Part shown: positions 1 through 8,374 of the stretch, piece after piece | Position numbering within the stretch: position 1 is the stretch's first letter | Layout: the number at the start of each line of letters is the position of its first letter | Assembly (NCBI GenBank): GCA_014584315.1 | Contig: JACTNA010000018.1 | Span: forward strand, 274,645 to 338,644 | Origin: Planctomycetota bacterium | Lineage (GTDB): Bacteria; Planctomycetota; Phycisphaerae; Phycisphaerales; UBA1924 | Direction of reading: 5' to 3' | Length of the DNA stretch: 64,000 nt | Made by a program: the position numbers and the translations under genes | The notes under the pieces: model-generated | What the model was told of the DNA's origin: nothing | Seen by the model: the letters and a program-made list of their open reading frames with translations, nothing else | The model's database searches: none

Positions 1-982
1 AGAGGAGGCCGAGCACGTCTTCGCGCGCGATGGAGCGGGCGAGTCGCGCCAGCCTGCGCTTGCGGGCGAGGACGCCGTGGCGAGGCCCGAGGACCGCGGC
101 CGCGGCCAGGATCGCTCCCGCCACGAGGGTCATCATGCCCGCGGCGTTCACGGCGTTGGGCAGGCCGATCCAGCCCGGTCCGAAAGCGGCGAGCAGGTAG
201 CCCCCCACTCCCGCGACGACCGCGACGGCCGCGCTCACGACGATCTGCGGGAGCAGGCGGTCTGTGAGCAGGCGCGCGGTGGCTGCGGGGCAGACGAACA
301 TGGCGATGACGAGGATGGAGCCGACGGCCTCGAACGACGCGACGGCAGCGGCCGCGACCATCGCCATCAGGGCGAAGTGCATCAGCCCCGCACTGAACCC
401 GAGCGACGACGCGAGCGCGGGATCGAAGGCGGCAAGGCGGAGTTCCTTGAAGAACGCGGCGATGAACGCGATCGCGATGAGCGTCGTGAGGCCGAGCGTC
501 CAGACCTGCCTGGGGACGGCCGCGAGAGTTCCCGCGGTCCAGAACTCGGAGGGGTCCTCGGGCGGGAACCAGAAGAGCGTCTCGAGTTGGCCGTGGAGGA
601 CGCAGTCGGCGTCGAGATCGACGTGGCGTGCGGCGGCGCGTTCGATGAGCAGCACGCCGAGGGCAAAGAGGATCGTGAAGACGACACCCATGGCGGCGCC
701 GGTCTCGACCCGGCCGAAGCGTCGGACGACTTCGATGAGCGCGGCGGCGAGGAGTCCGCTGGCGGCAGCGCCGACGAACATGGGCAGTGATGCCCGCGTC
801 CCGGCGATGAGGAACGCGACGACGATGCCGGGCAGCACGGCGTGAGCGACGGCGTCGCCCATGAGGCTGAGGCGGCGCAGGACGAGGAAGTTGCCGAGCA
901 GGCCGCAGCAGAGCGCGGCAAGCGTGCCGGCGAACATCGGCGGGGCGTCAAGGGAGACGAACTCGTGGAGGGTGGGGTTCAT
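1..982 (-). CDS. Metal ABC transporter permease (TroD/ZnuB-like), 3' end outside the window
   Basis: Integral membrane permease of the ABC-3 family, which moves Mn, Zn or Fe across the inner membrane with the ATPase and binding protein encoded just upstream. The translation starts MNPTLHEFVSLD and shows the family segment LVLRRLSLMGDAVAHAVLPG near residue 40, then several hydrophobic helices, including FFKELRLAAFDPALASSLG in the middle and SFEAVGSILVIAMFVCPAAT later. The ATG at 982 overlaps the TGA of the upstream permease in an ATGA arrangement, so the two are translationally coupled. This is the fourth gene of the operon, and a second permease gene is what tro-type operons carry. The gene continues past base 1, so its length is unknown. 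The metal cannot be told from this subunit. Confidence 0.9.
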   Translation of the reverse strand, partial: MNPTLHEFVSLDAPPMFAGTLAALCCGLLGNFLVLRRLSLMGDAVAHAVLPGIVVAFLIAGTRASLPMFVGAAASGLLAAALIEVVRRFGRVETGAAMGVVFTILFALGVLLIERAAARHVDLDADCVLHGQLETLFWFPPEDPSEFWTAGTLAAVPRQVWTLGLTTLIAIAFIAAFFKELRLAAFDPALASSLGFSAGLMHFALMAMVAAAAVASFEAVGSILVIAMFVCPAATARLLTDRLLPQIVVSAAVAVVAGVGGYLLAAFGPGWIGLPNAVNAAGMMTLVAGAILAAAAVLGPRHGVLARKRRLARLARSIAREDVLGLL

Positions 983-2322
983 GCGGCCCCCCCCTGCTGC
1001 CCGGCGTCGAGCGGGTGCGGGCTGTTCGGTGGGCCGTTCGCCGCCGGCAGACCGCGCCCGCGGAGGGCGGCTTCGAGTTCGGCGACGAGCGCGGGCGAGA
1101 GCGAGTGCTCCACGGCGTCGGCGGAGAGGTCCACGTGCGACGGGGCGGCGTCGGCGTACTCGATGAGGTAGCGTTCCCAGAGGCGATGCGCGCGAACGAC
1201 GCGACGCGCTCGCTCCGTTCCCCGGGGGGTCAGTTCGACTCTGCCGTCCGAGACGCGCGCGTGCCCGCCCATGCGCAGGATCAGCGCGAGCGTCCGGCCG
1301 GGCTGCGCCGCGCGAGCGCCGTCGGCCCGCTCGACCGCAGTGCGGAGCGCGTGGTCGACCGCGATCCGCACGCGGAGGCGGAGCAGCCGAACGATCGACG
1401 CGACGACTCCTCGGGACGGCGCGAGCGTGATGCTGATGGCGAAGACCGCGCCCGCGGCGAGAACGATGAGCGCGCCCGTCGGGGCGTGCGGGAGCAGGGC
1501 GGAGACGCACGCCCCGAGGTATGCGCTCAGGCCGCCGAGCGTGCCCGAGAGCGGGAGCATGACGCGGAGCCGCTCGGTCCAGAATCTCGCCGCGGCGGGC
1601 GGGATGATGAGGAGAGCGACGATGAGGAGCAGCCCGACGGCCTGGAGGCCGATGATGGTGACGACGACGAGCAGGCCGGTCATGGCGAGGTCGATCGCGC
1701 CGACGGGCCACCCTTGCACGGCGGCGAACTCGCGGTCGAAGCAGGCGAGGCGGAACTCCTTGAAGAGCAGCGCGACCGAGGCGATCGAGGCGAGGGCGAC
1801 GGCGGCGATGAGCGTGGCGTCGCGTGCGTTCATGGCGGCGGTCTGGCCGTAGATGAACGAGGCGAGGCCGCCCTGATCGCCCGTGGGCATGGACTGGATG
1901 ACGCTGAGCAGGACGATGCCGGCGCCGAAGAAGACGCTGAGGACGGCGGCGATGGCGGCGTCGTCGCGGAGGCGTGTCCAGCGGACGATGGCCTGCACGG
2001 CGAGCACGCCGGCGATGCATCCGGCGGCCGCACCGGGCAGCAGGACGCCGAGGCTGCGTCCCTGCGCGCCGAAGAGCGTGGCGACGATGAACGCGCCGGC
2101 GATGCCGGGGAGTGCGGCGTGGCTCAGGGCGTCGCCGAGCAGGGCGCGTTTGCGCAGCACGACGAACGAGCCGACGACGCCGCCGGCGATGCCGAGGAGC
2201 GTCGCGCCGAGCACGACGATGGCGGCGTTGTATCCGGCCTGGAGGGTGAGGGTTCGCCAGAGTTCGTCGAGCGTTGCGCCCTGCTGGGTGAGGCCTGCGA
2301 TGGTGGATGGCGACGAGGGCAC
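979..2322 (-). CDS. Metal ABC transporter permease fused to a DtxR/MntR-like metal-sensing domain
   Basis: Residues 1-320 are an ABC-3 family permease with about eight hydrophobic helices and the family segment LRKRALLGDALSHAALPGIA near residue 55. Residues 322-425 do not belong to that family. They read like the end of the winged helix and the metal-binding/dimerisation domain of DtxR/MntR regulators, with LTPRGTERARRVVRAH followed by SADAVEHSLS. By alignment to MntR from memory, His379, Asp402, Glu405 and His406 sit where MntR has His77, Glu99, Glu102 and His103. The natural inference is a cytoplasmic domain that senses the transported metal. The gene lies between the ATPase gene (3-bp gap) and the second permease gene (4-bp overlap). 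Permease function is near certain; the regulatory role is inferred. Confidence 0.9.
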   Translation of the reverse strand: MPSSPSTIAGLTQQGATLDELWRTLTLQAGYNAAIVVLGATLLGIAGGVVGSFVVLRKRALLGDALSHAALPGIAGAFIVATLFGAQGRSLGVLLPGAAAGCIAGVLAVQAIVRWTRLRDDAAIAAVLSVFFGAGIVLLSVIQSMPTGDQGGLASFIYGQTAAMNARDATLIAAVALASIASVALLFKEFRLACFDREFAAVQGWPVGAIDLAMTGLLVVVTIIGLQAVGLLLIVALLIIPPAAARFWTERLRVMLPLSGTLGGLSAYLGACVSALLPHAPTGALIVLAAGAVFAISITLAPSRGVVASIVRLLRLRVRIAVDHALRTAVERADGARAAQPGRTLALILRMGGHARVSDGRVELTPRGTERARRVVRAHRLWERYLIEYADAAPSHVDLSADAVEHSLSPALVAELEAALRGRGLPAANGPPNSPHPLDAGQQGGAA

Positions 2323-2324
2323 GG

Positions 2325-3152
2325 CTAGTCGCCTCGTGCGGCGCGGGCGACGGCTTCGCCGGCTTGGTCGAGCAGCGTGAGACGGCCGCCGTAGGTTCGC
2401 CGCAGGTTGTCCGGTGTGAAGACCGCGTCAACCGGCCCGCACGCGACGACGCGCATGTTGAGCAGCAGCACGTCGTCGAAGTACTCGGCGACGGTCTGGA
2501 GGTCGTGGTGGACGCAGACGACGGTGCGGCCGCGCGACCTGAGTTCGCGCAGGACTTCGACGATGGCCCGCTCGGTGGCCGCGTCCACGCCGGCGAACGG
2601 CTCGTCCATGAAATAGAGTTCGGCGTCCTGTGCGAGCGCACGGGCGAGGAAGACGCGCTGCTGCTGCCCGCCGGAGAGTTGGCTGATCTGGCGGTTCGCG
2701 TAGTCGGCCATGGCGACGCGTTCGAGCGCGGCGAGGGCGGCTTGGCGGTGGGCGCGCGTCACGGGCCTGCACCAGCCGATCATGCCGTAGCGTCCCATGC
2801 ACGCGACGTCGAGGGCCGAGACGGGGAAGTCCCAGTCGACGGTCTCACGCTGGGGCACGTAGCCGATGCGCCGGCGCTGCTGGCGGTATGGGCGACCCCA
2901 GAACTCGACGCGACCGGCGGCGAGCGGGACGAGGCCGAGGCAGGCGCGGATGAGCGTGCTCTTGCCCGCGCCGTTGGGACCGACGACGGCGACGAGCGAA
3001 CCGGGGCGGGCGTCGAAGTCCACGTCCCAGAGGACGGGTCTGCGGTGGTAGGCGACGGTCATGGCGTGGACGGCAAGAGGGCTGTCCGCGCTGTGCTCCG
3101 GAAGCGAGGCGAGCGAGCCGGGCGTGGCTCGTGGGGGGTGAAGGGGCGACAC
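2325..3152 (-). CDS. Metal ABC transporter ATP-binding protein (TroB/ZnuC-like)
   Basis: ATPase subunit that energises metal import through the two permeases encoded downstream. At 275 residues it has the usual family length plus a short N-terminal extension. Walker A is GPNGAGKST at residues 58-66, the Q-loop lies in [20 protein letters not shown], the ABC signature is LSGGQQQR, Walker B is LYFMDEPF and the H-loop is VCVHHDL. The start is GTG, 3 bp after the stop of the binding-protein gene. The spacing on both sides supports one transcript. Family assignment is secure; Mn, Zn and Fe remain possible substrates. Confidence 0.95.
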   Translation of the reverse strand: MSPLHPPRATPGSLASLPEHSADSPLAVHAMTVAYHRRPVLWDVDFDARPGSLVAVVGPNGAGKSTLIRACLGLVPLAAGRVEFWGRPYRQQRRRIGYVPQRETVDWDFPVSALDVACMGRYGMIGWCRPVTRAHRQAALAALERVAMADYANRQISQLSGGQQQRVFLARALAQDAELYFMDEPFAGVDAATERAIVEVLRELRSRGRTVVCVHHDLQTVAEYFDDVLLLNMRVVACGPVDAVFTPDNLRRTYGGRLTLLDQAGEAVARAARGD

Positions 3153-3154
3153 GG

Positions 3155-4105
3155 CTACTCCCCCGCGGCGAGGCGGCCGCTCATGCCGCGTTCGGGCGCA
3201 TCGCCGCCGAGGGCGCGGGCGATGGTGGTGACGTTGTGGTCGATCATGCCGAGGTAGGTTCCCTCGTAGGTGCCGGGCGCGCCCATGGCGTCCGAGAAGA
3301 GCCGCCCGCCGATGGCGACTGACCAGCCGCGCGCGCGGGCGCCGTCGGTGAGCGCGCGGACGTTGCGGTCGGAGACGGTGGACTCGACGAAGACGGCGGG
3401 GATGCGGCGCGAGACGATGAGGGCGACGATGCGCTCGATGTCGCGGACGCCGGCCTCGGACTCGGTGCTGATGCCCTGGATGCCGACGACCTCGAAGCCG
3501 TAGCGGCGGCCGAAGTAGTTGAAGGCGTCGTGAGCGGTGACGAGCACACGACGCTCCTCGGGCACGCCGGCGAGCACCCGCTGCGCGTACTCGTCGAGCT
3601 CGCGCAGGGTCTCGGCGTAGCGCTCGGCGTTGGCGCGGTAGTGGTCAGCGCCGGCGGGGTCGGCCTCGGCGAGCTTGTCGCGCACGACGCCGATGGCCCG
3701 CGACCACGCCGACGGGTCCATCCAGACGTGCGGGTCGTACTGCCCCTCGAACTCGTCGGGCTCGAGGAGGTCCGACTCGTCGAGCAGTTCGGTGACGGCG
3801 TAGACCTTTCGGCCTGCGGTGGCGGCGCGGATGAGGGCGTCGGTCATCTTGCCTTCGAGCATGAGGCCGTTGTAGAAGACGAGGTCGGCCCGCATGAGCG
3901 CCGCGGTGTCGGTGCGGGTGGCCTTGTAGAGGTGGGGATCGACGCCCTGGCCCATCAGGCCGGTCACTTCCGCACGGTCTCCCGCGACGTTGCGGACCAG
4001 GTCGGCGACCATCCCGGTGGTGGCGACGACGCGCAGCGGCGGGCCGCCGCACGCGACCGACGCGGCGGAGACCAGAACCGCGATGAGCACGAGCACGCGA
4101 TGCAT
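3155..4105 (-). CDS. Metal ABC transporter substrate-binding lipoprotein (TroA/ZnuA-like)
   Basis: Periplasmic metal-binding protein that delivers ions to the ABC permeases. The N-terminus is a lipoprotein signal: hydrophobic residues 4-15, then SVAC with Cys19 as the lipidation site. The cluster 9 (SBP_bac_9) fold is shown by [20 protein letters not shown], by [10 protein letters not shown] with His58, by YDPHVWMDP with His126, and by [15 protein letters not shown] with His192. A histidine rather than glutamate at the third site resembles TroA and ZnuA more than the Mn-specific PsaA type (family knowledge). First gene of the operon; the palindromes at 4145-4164 lie about 40 bases upstream of its ATG. 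Metal identity is not settled. Confidence 0.93.
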   Translation of the reverse strand: MHRVLVLIAVLVSAASVACGGPPLRVVATTGMVADLVRNVAGDRAEVTGLMGQGVDPHLYKATRTDTAALMRADLVFYNGLMLEGKMTDALIRAATAGRKVYAVTELLDESDLLEPDEFEGQYDPHVWMDPSAWSRAIGVVRDKLAEADPAGADHYRANAERYAETLRELDEYAQRVLAGVPEERRVLVTAHDAFNYFGRRYGFEVVGIQGISTESEAGVRDIERIVALIVSRRIPAVFVESTVSDRNVRALTDGARARGWSVAIGGRLFSDAMGAPGTYEGTYLGMIDHNVTTIARALGGDAPERGMSGRLAAGE

Positions 4106-4144
4106 CGGAGCCTCCTCGGGCGTCCCGGATGGGGGCGGGGAAAT

Positions 4145-4164
4145 GTAGCCGATGCTACTGTAGC
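4145..4164. promoter_or_regulatory. Nested inverted repeats upstream of the metal transporter operon (candidate operator)
   Basis: The five-base word GTAGC occurs at 4145-4149, its complement GCTAC at 4154-4158 and GTAGC again at 4160-4164. This gives two overlapping palindromes, one with a 4-base spacer and one with a 1-base spacer, 40-60 bases before the ATG of the binding-protein gene. On the minus strand TACATT next to it is a weak -10 candidate. A binding site for a metal-dependent repressor is the natural reading, but no consensus is known to me for this lineage. Confidence 0.4.
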
Positions 4165-4418
4165 CGCGGCTGCGGACGGATCAAGCCCCACGGGTCCGGT
4201 GGCGGGTGCTCTGGGGCCGAACCGGATGCGAACAGACTTCCAACGTCGCACATGCGGGACGCCTGTGCCACCGATGCCCCTTCGGCTACACTGCCCGTCC
4301 GTCGCCGGCAACCCGGGGGCCGGCGCCGGCCGATAGATGTGGACCGGCCGCGGGGACCGCGGCCGAACGCTCGGGGGGTCGGACGACCCTGCCTCGGCGC
4401 CGTGAAGGGATTCTGTCG

Positions 4419-6557
4419 TTGTCGCCGAAACGCTCGCTCGAAGAACTGCCCACGCTCGCGTGGAGCCTCGACCCGAAGCCGGTGATGGTCGGCGAGCGCA
4501 CCGCGCGCTTCCGAGCGCCGGAGGCGCCTGAACCGATCCCGCCCTCGCTCGCGCTCGCCGCGCCGGTCGAGCCACGTGGCGCAACGCCGGACGCGTTTTC
4601 TCCGCGGCCGCGGTTCGCCCGCTTCGAGGACCGCCATCTCATCCGTATCGAGACCGATTCCGCGTGGAGCCTCTACGGCACTGGCGAGGTGGCGGGGTCG
4701 CTGCTGCGCAACGGTCGGCACACGATCGCCTGGAACACCGACGCGTACAACTACGACTCGACCACGCGCTCGCTGTATCAATCGCACCCGTGGGTGCTGG
4801 GCGTGCGTCAGGACGGGACGGCGTTCGGCGTGCTGACGGACACGACGCACCGCGTGAGCATCGACCTGGCCGAGGGCATTCTGTTCGAGGCGGACGGGTA
4901 CGCGCCCGCGGTGTACGTGATCGATGCGGCTGGGCCTGAGGGGGTGCTGCGCGAGCTGGCCTCGCTCACGGGAAAGATGGACCTGCCGCCGTTGTGGTCG
5001 CTCGGGTATCACCAGTGCCGCTACTCGTACATGACGGAGGAGGAAGCGCTGGAGGTCGCGGGCGAGTTCCGGCGCAGGCGCATCCCGTGCGAGGCGATCT
5101 GGTTCGACATCGACTACATGGACCGTTTCCGCGACTTCACGTTCGACAAGGAGCGCTTCGCCGATCCCGCGGGCATGGTGCGTCGGCTCGCGGAGCGTGG
5201 GTTCCGGTCGGTCTTCATCCTCGATCCCGGGATCGTGGCGGACCCGGCCGACCCGACCTACGCCGACGGCGTGGAGCGCGACCACTTCGTGCGTGACGCG
5301 GAGGGGCGCGAGTACCGGGGGACGGTGTGGCCGGGCGTGTGCGCGTTCCCCGACTACACGCGCGGCGCGACCCGGCAGTGGTGGGCCGACCTGATCGACA
5401 CGTTCGTGTCCACGGTGGGCATGGACGGTCTGTGGAACGACATGAACGAGCCGGCGATCTTCGACGGTCCGGGCCGGACCATGCCCGTCGACTGCGTCCA
5501 CCGCGCCGACGAGGCACTGGGCGGGCCGGCGACGCACGCGCGGTACCACAACGCCTACGGGATGCTCATGATCCGGGCGACGAAGAAGGGCATGCTCCGC
5601 GCCCGCCCCGAGCGGCGTCCGTTCGTGCTGACGCGCTCGAACTTCGTGGGCGGCCAGCGGTACGGCGCGATGTGGACGGGCGACAGCACGAGCACGTGGG
5701 ATCACCTCGGCTGGACCATCCCCATGATCCTGAACCTCGGGCTTTCGGGCCAGCCGTTCGCCGGGTGCGACATCGGCGGCTTCTCGGAGAACGCGGACGC
5801 CCGGCTGTTCCAGCGGTGGATGGGGATCGGGTCGCTGCTGCCATTCAGCCGCGCCCACTCGGACAAGGGCACGCATCGGCACGAGCCGTGGTCGTTCGGC
5901 GAAGAGTGCGAGCGGGTCTGCCGGCTCGCGTTGGAGCGTCGCTACCGGCTGCTGCCGTACCTGTACACGGTGTTCCGCGAGGCCGCGGAGACGGGGCTGC
6001 CGGTGATGCGACCGCTGTTCTTCGCCGACCCGTCCGACCCGTCGCTGCGATCGGCGGAGGATTCGTTCCTGCTCGGGCGCGACGTGCTGGTGCGTGCCTC
6101 GCGCGACCCGGAGAACGGCTGCCGGGACCCGATGCCGCACGGGCGGTGGCGGATGTTCGAGCCTGCGCACGCCTCGCACCACGACCTGCCGGAGTTGTTC
6201 GTGCGCGAGGGGGCGATCGTGCCGCTCGGGCCGGTGCGGCAGTTCAGCGGGGAGAAGCCGCTCGACCCGATCACGCTCGTGATCTCACTCGACCGGCACG
6301 GGCACGCGGAAGGGACGCTCTATGAGGACGCGGGGGACGGGTTCGCCTACCGCGAGGGGGACTACCTGCTCACGACATACTCCGCCGAGCGCGACGGTCC
6401 GCGCGTGATCGTGGGGATCCGCGGGGCGGAAGGCTCCCGCCCGCGACCGCTCCGAGCGGCCGAGATTCTGATCGTGCTGGACGACGGGACGGTGAAGCGC
6501 AGCGTGGGCGTGGGAGGCGACAACATTCCCGTGTTGATCGACCAGCCGCGCTGCTGA
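4419..6557 (+). CDS. Glycoside hydrolase family 31 (alpha-glucosidase/alpha-xylosidase type)
   Basis: Retaining exo-acting glycosidase. The GH31 catalytic barrel is plain: WSLGYHQCRYSYMTEEE, IWFDIDYMDRFRDFTFD, then LWNDMNEPAIFDG, where Asp341 is the expected nucleophile, and MWTGDSTSTWDHL, where Asp422 is the expected acid/base. GCDIGGFSENADARLFQRWM and the C-terminal beta domains are also present. Length is about 712 residues, normal for the family. The reading frame is open further upstream but that part does not look like protein. I chose TTG at 4419 because GAAGGGA lies 8 bases before it; an ATG at about 4482 is the alternative. No signal peptide is seen, so a cytoplasmic enzyme is likely. 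Divergent from the metal transporter operon. Substrate not predictable. Confidence 0.93.
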   Translation: MSPKRSLEELPTLAWSLDPKPVMVGERTARFRAPEAPEPIPPSLALAAPVEPRGATPDAFSPRPRFARFEDRHLIRIETDSAWSLYGTGEVAGSLLRNGRHTIAWNTDAYNYDSTTRSLYQSHPWVLGVRQDGTAFGVLTDTTHRVSIDLAEGILFEADGYAPAVYVIDAAGPEGVLRELASLTGKMDLPPLWSLGYHQCRYSYMTEEEALEVAGEFRRRRIPCEAIWFDIDYMDRFRDFTFDKERFADPAGMVRRLAERGFRSVFILDPGIVADPADPTYADGVERDHFVRDAEGREYRGTVWPGVCAFPDYTRGATRQWWADLIDTFVSTVGMDGLWNDMNEPAIFDGPGRTMPVDCVHRADEALGGPATHARYHNAYGMLMIRATKKGMLRARPERRPFVLTRSNFVGGQRYGAMWTGDSTSTWDHLGWTIPMILNLGLSGQPFAGCDIGGFSENADARLFQRWMGIGSLLPFSRAHSDKGTHRHEPWSFGEECERVCRLALERRYRLLPYLYTVFREAAETGLPVMRPLFFADPSDPSLRSAEDSFLLGRDVLVRASRDPENGCRDPMPHGRWRMFEPAHASHHDLPELFVREGAIVPLGPVRQFSGEKPLDPITLVISLDRHGHAEGTLYEDAGDGFAYREGDYLLTTYSAERDGPRVIVGIRGAEGSRPRPLRAAEILIVLDDGTVKRSVGVGGDNIPVLIDQPRC

Positions 6558-6584
6558 CCGCGCCTGGGAGCGGGACAACCCACG

Positions 6585-6611
6585 AAAAAACCCCCGCCAC
6601 GAGCGCGGGGG
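6585..6611 (-). terminator. Intrinsic terminator of the subtilase gene
   Basis: A 7-bp GC stem (CCCCCGC at 6591-6597 with GCGGGGG at 6605-6611) is followed on the minus strand by six T residues (A run at 6585-6590). It lies between the convergent GH31 and subtilase genes and is oriented to stop minus-strand transcription. Confidence 0.8.
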
Positions 6612-6639
6612 TGTTCGGACGATGGGCCTCGATCGGCGG

Positions 6640-8109
6640 TCAGTTGCAGCCGGCGTTGTAGAGGTTGAGGAAGCAGAGGACGTCGAGGGTGTTGATCACG
6701 GTGTCGCCGTTGCAGTCGGCCTTCGGATCGTTCGCGTTGTAGAGGTTGAGATAGCAGAGGACGTCGAGCGTGTTGATGATGGTGTCTCCGTTGCAGTCGG
6801 CGTAGCAGGGGCTGGGGGTGTTCTGGAGGGTCCTGGCGGCGTTGATGCGGCCGTAGCCGTAGTTGATGTCGAATCCCGGCGTGCCGAGGTCGTCGGCGTT
6901 GTTTCGCAGGAGTTGGCGGACCTCAGCGCCGGTGAGGTTGGGGTTGTGCGAGTACATGAGAGCGACGAGGCCGCTGACGTGCGGCGTGGCCATGGAGGTG
7001 CCGGACATGTAGATGTATCCGGAGTTGTTGGCGTAGTTGCAGGAGATGATGTCCTCGCCGGGGGCGACGACGTCGATCCAGTTGCCGTAGTTGGACCAGC
7101 TTGGGCGGTTGTCGCTGGCGTTGGTGGCGCCGATGGCGATGGCTTCGGGGTAGTAGGCGGGGTAGAAGGGGGACTGGCTGCCCCAGTTGCCCGCTGCCGC
7201 GAGGACGGGCATGCCGTTCTGGTCGGCGTACTTGCAGGCGTCGGCGAGGATCTGCGCGCCGCCGCCGCCGCCGCCGGAGTAGTTGAGCGCGTGGGCGCCG
7301 TTGTCGACGGCGTAGTAGATGGCGTAGGCGATGGCCTCCCAGGTGCCCCCGCCGCCGGAGTTGAAGACCTGGAGGGGCATGATGGTGACGTTCGCCATGC
7401 CGGCGACGCCCTTGGCGTTGTGCAGGCCGGCGGCGACGGTGCCGGCGACGTGGGTGCCGTGGCTGTGCCCGTCCTGCGGGTTGTTGTCGTTGGCCATGAA
7501 GTCCCAGCCGCGGTAGTCGTCGACGAAGCCGTTGCCGTCGTCGTCGATGCCGTTGCAGCACGGATCGCCGGCGTTGGCCCAGTAGACGCCCTGGAGGTCC
7601 TCGTGGGTCCAGGAGATGCCGGTGTCGGCGACGGCGATCACGACGTCACGGGTGCCCATCGTGATGTCCCACGCGCCCTCGAACTTGGCGATCTTGGGGC
7701 CGTACTGCTCGTTGTAGCGCGGGTCGTTGGGCACGAAGGCCAGGATGGTGTGGCCGTTGGGCTCGGCGTAGCGCACACCGGGGAGTTGCGAGACTCGCTG
7801 CGCGAGCTCGACGGGGTCGGCGCCCTCGGCGAGTTTCGCCACGCGCACCATGCTGAGCGGGTGAGGCGAGGCGGGGTCGTGCTTCGCCCACATGGGATGG
7901 CGGGTCTCCTTCCACCCCACCACCTCGGCCATGCCCGCGATCATCGCCACGGACTTGTCGCTCGGGACATGGTCGAACCCGATGATCAACTCGTCGGCGA
8001 CGTGCCCGAGTTCCATCGGCCCGTCGGCCATGCCCAGAAACTGCGCCTGGGCCGCGGGCGCGAGACACACGGCCAGACCGATCAACGCCATCTTCAACGG
8101 ACGGTTCAT
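6640..8109 (-). CDS. Secreted subtilisin-like serine protease (S8) with C-terminal dockerin-like repeats
   Basis: Extracellular endopeptidase. The start is ATG 8109, preceded at 9 bases by GAAGGAG (8119-8125) and followed by the signal peptide MNRPLKMALIGLAVCLAPAAQA. Residues about 35-125 are an inhibitor-I9-like pro-region. The catalytic triad is visible as Asp162 (AVADTG), His217 (HGTHVAG) and Ser372 (SGTSMATPHVSG). An Asp-rich loop, GIDDDGNGFVDD, follows the first motif and probably binds calcium. The last 55 residues carry two near-identical units of the form ADCNGDTxINTLDVLCxLNLYNA, at about 437-459 and 463-487. They resemble dockerin type I calcium loops with an added cysteine pair and are frequent at the C-termini of Phycisphaerae exported proteins. 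They probably act in attachment or sorting. 489 residues in all. Confidence 0.93.
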   Translation of the reverse strand: MNRPLKMALIGLAVCLAPAAQAQFLGMADGPMELGHVADELIIGFDHVPSDKSVAMIAGMAEVVGWKETRHPMWAKHDPASPHPLSMVRVAKLAEGADPVELAQRVSQLPGVRYAEPNGHTILAFVPNDPRYNEQYGPKIAKFEGAWDITMGTRDVVIAVADTGISWTHEDLQGVYWANAGDPCCNGIDDDGNGFVDDYRGWDFMANDNNPQDGHSHGTHVAGTVAAGLHNAKGVAGMANVTIMPLQVFNSGGGGTWEAIAYAIYYAVDNGAHALNYSGGGGGGAQILADACKYADQNGMPVLAAAGNWGSQSPFYPAYYPEAIAIGATNASDNRPSWSNYGNWIDVVAPGEDIISCNYANNSGYIYMSGTSMATPHVSGLVALMYSHNPNLTGAEVRQLLRNNADDLGTPGFDINYGYGRINAARTLQNTPSPCYADCNGDTIINTLDVLCYLNLYNANDPKADCNGDTVINTLDVLCFLNLYNAGCN

Positions 8110-8321
8110 CCCTTGATGCTCCTTCATTCGGATGACACTCACGTTCGACGCCCCGCCGCGAGCGGCAGGCGGTTCCGAGAACTCCGCACGGCAACGGACC
8201 ACGCGGCAGCAGCACTGTACCACGGCGCCGCGCCCGGTCGAAGCCATATCTTCGACGATGAAGCTCGACGCGAAGGCGACGAGCCAGTGAAACCCCCGCA
8301 ATCCGGTCGGGGCGGGGGACG

Positions 8322-8350
8322 AAAAAGGGCCGGGAACGGGTTCCCGGCCC
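8322..8350 (-). terminator. Intrinsic terminator of the giant surface protein gene
   Basis: A perfect 10-bp stem (GGGCCGGGAA at 8327-8336 with TTCCCGGCCC at 8341-8350) with a CGGG loop is followed on the minus strand by five T residues (A run at 8322-8326). It lies 25 bases after the stop of the giant gene and upstream of the subtilase gene, so the two are probably separate transcripts. Confidence 0.88.
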
Positions 8351-8374
8351 TCCGAGGCGTGGGGGAGCGCGAGG

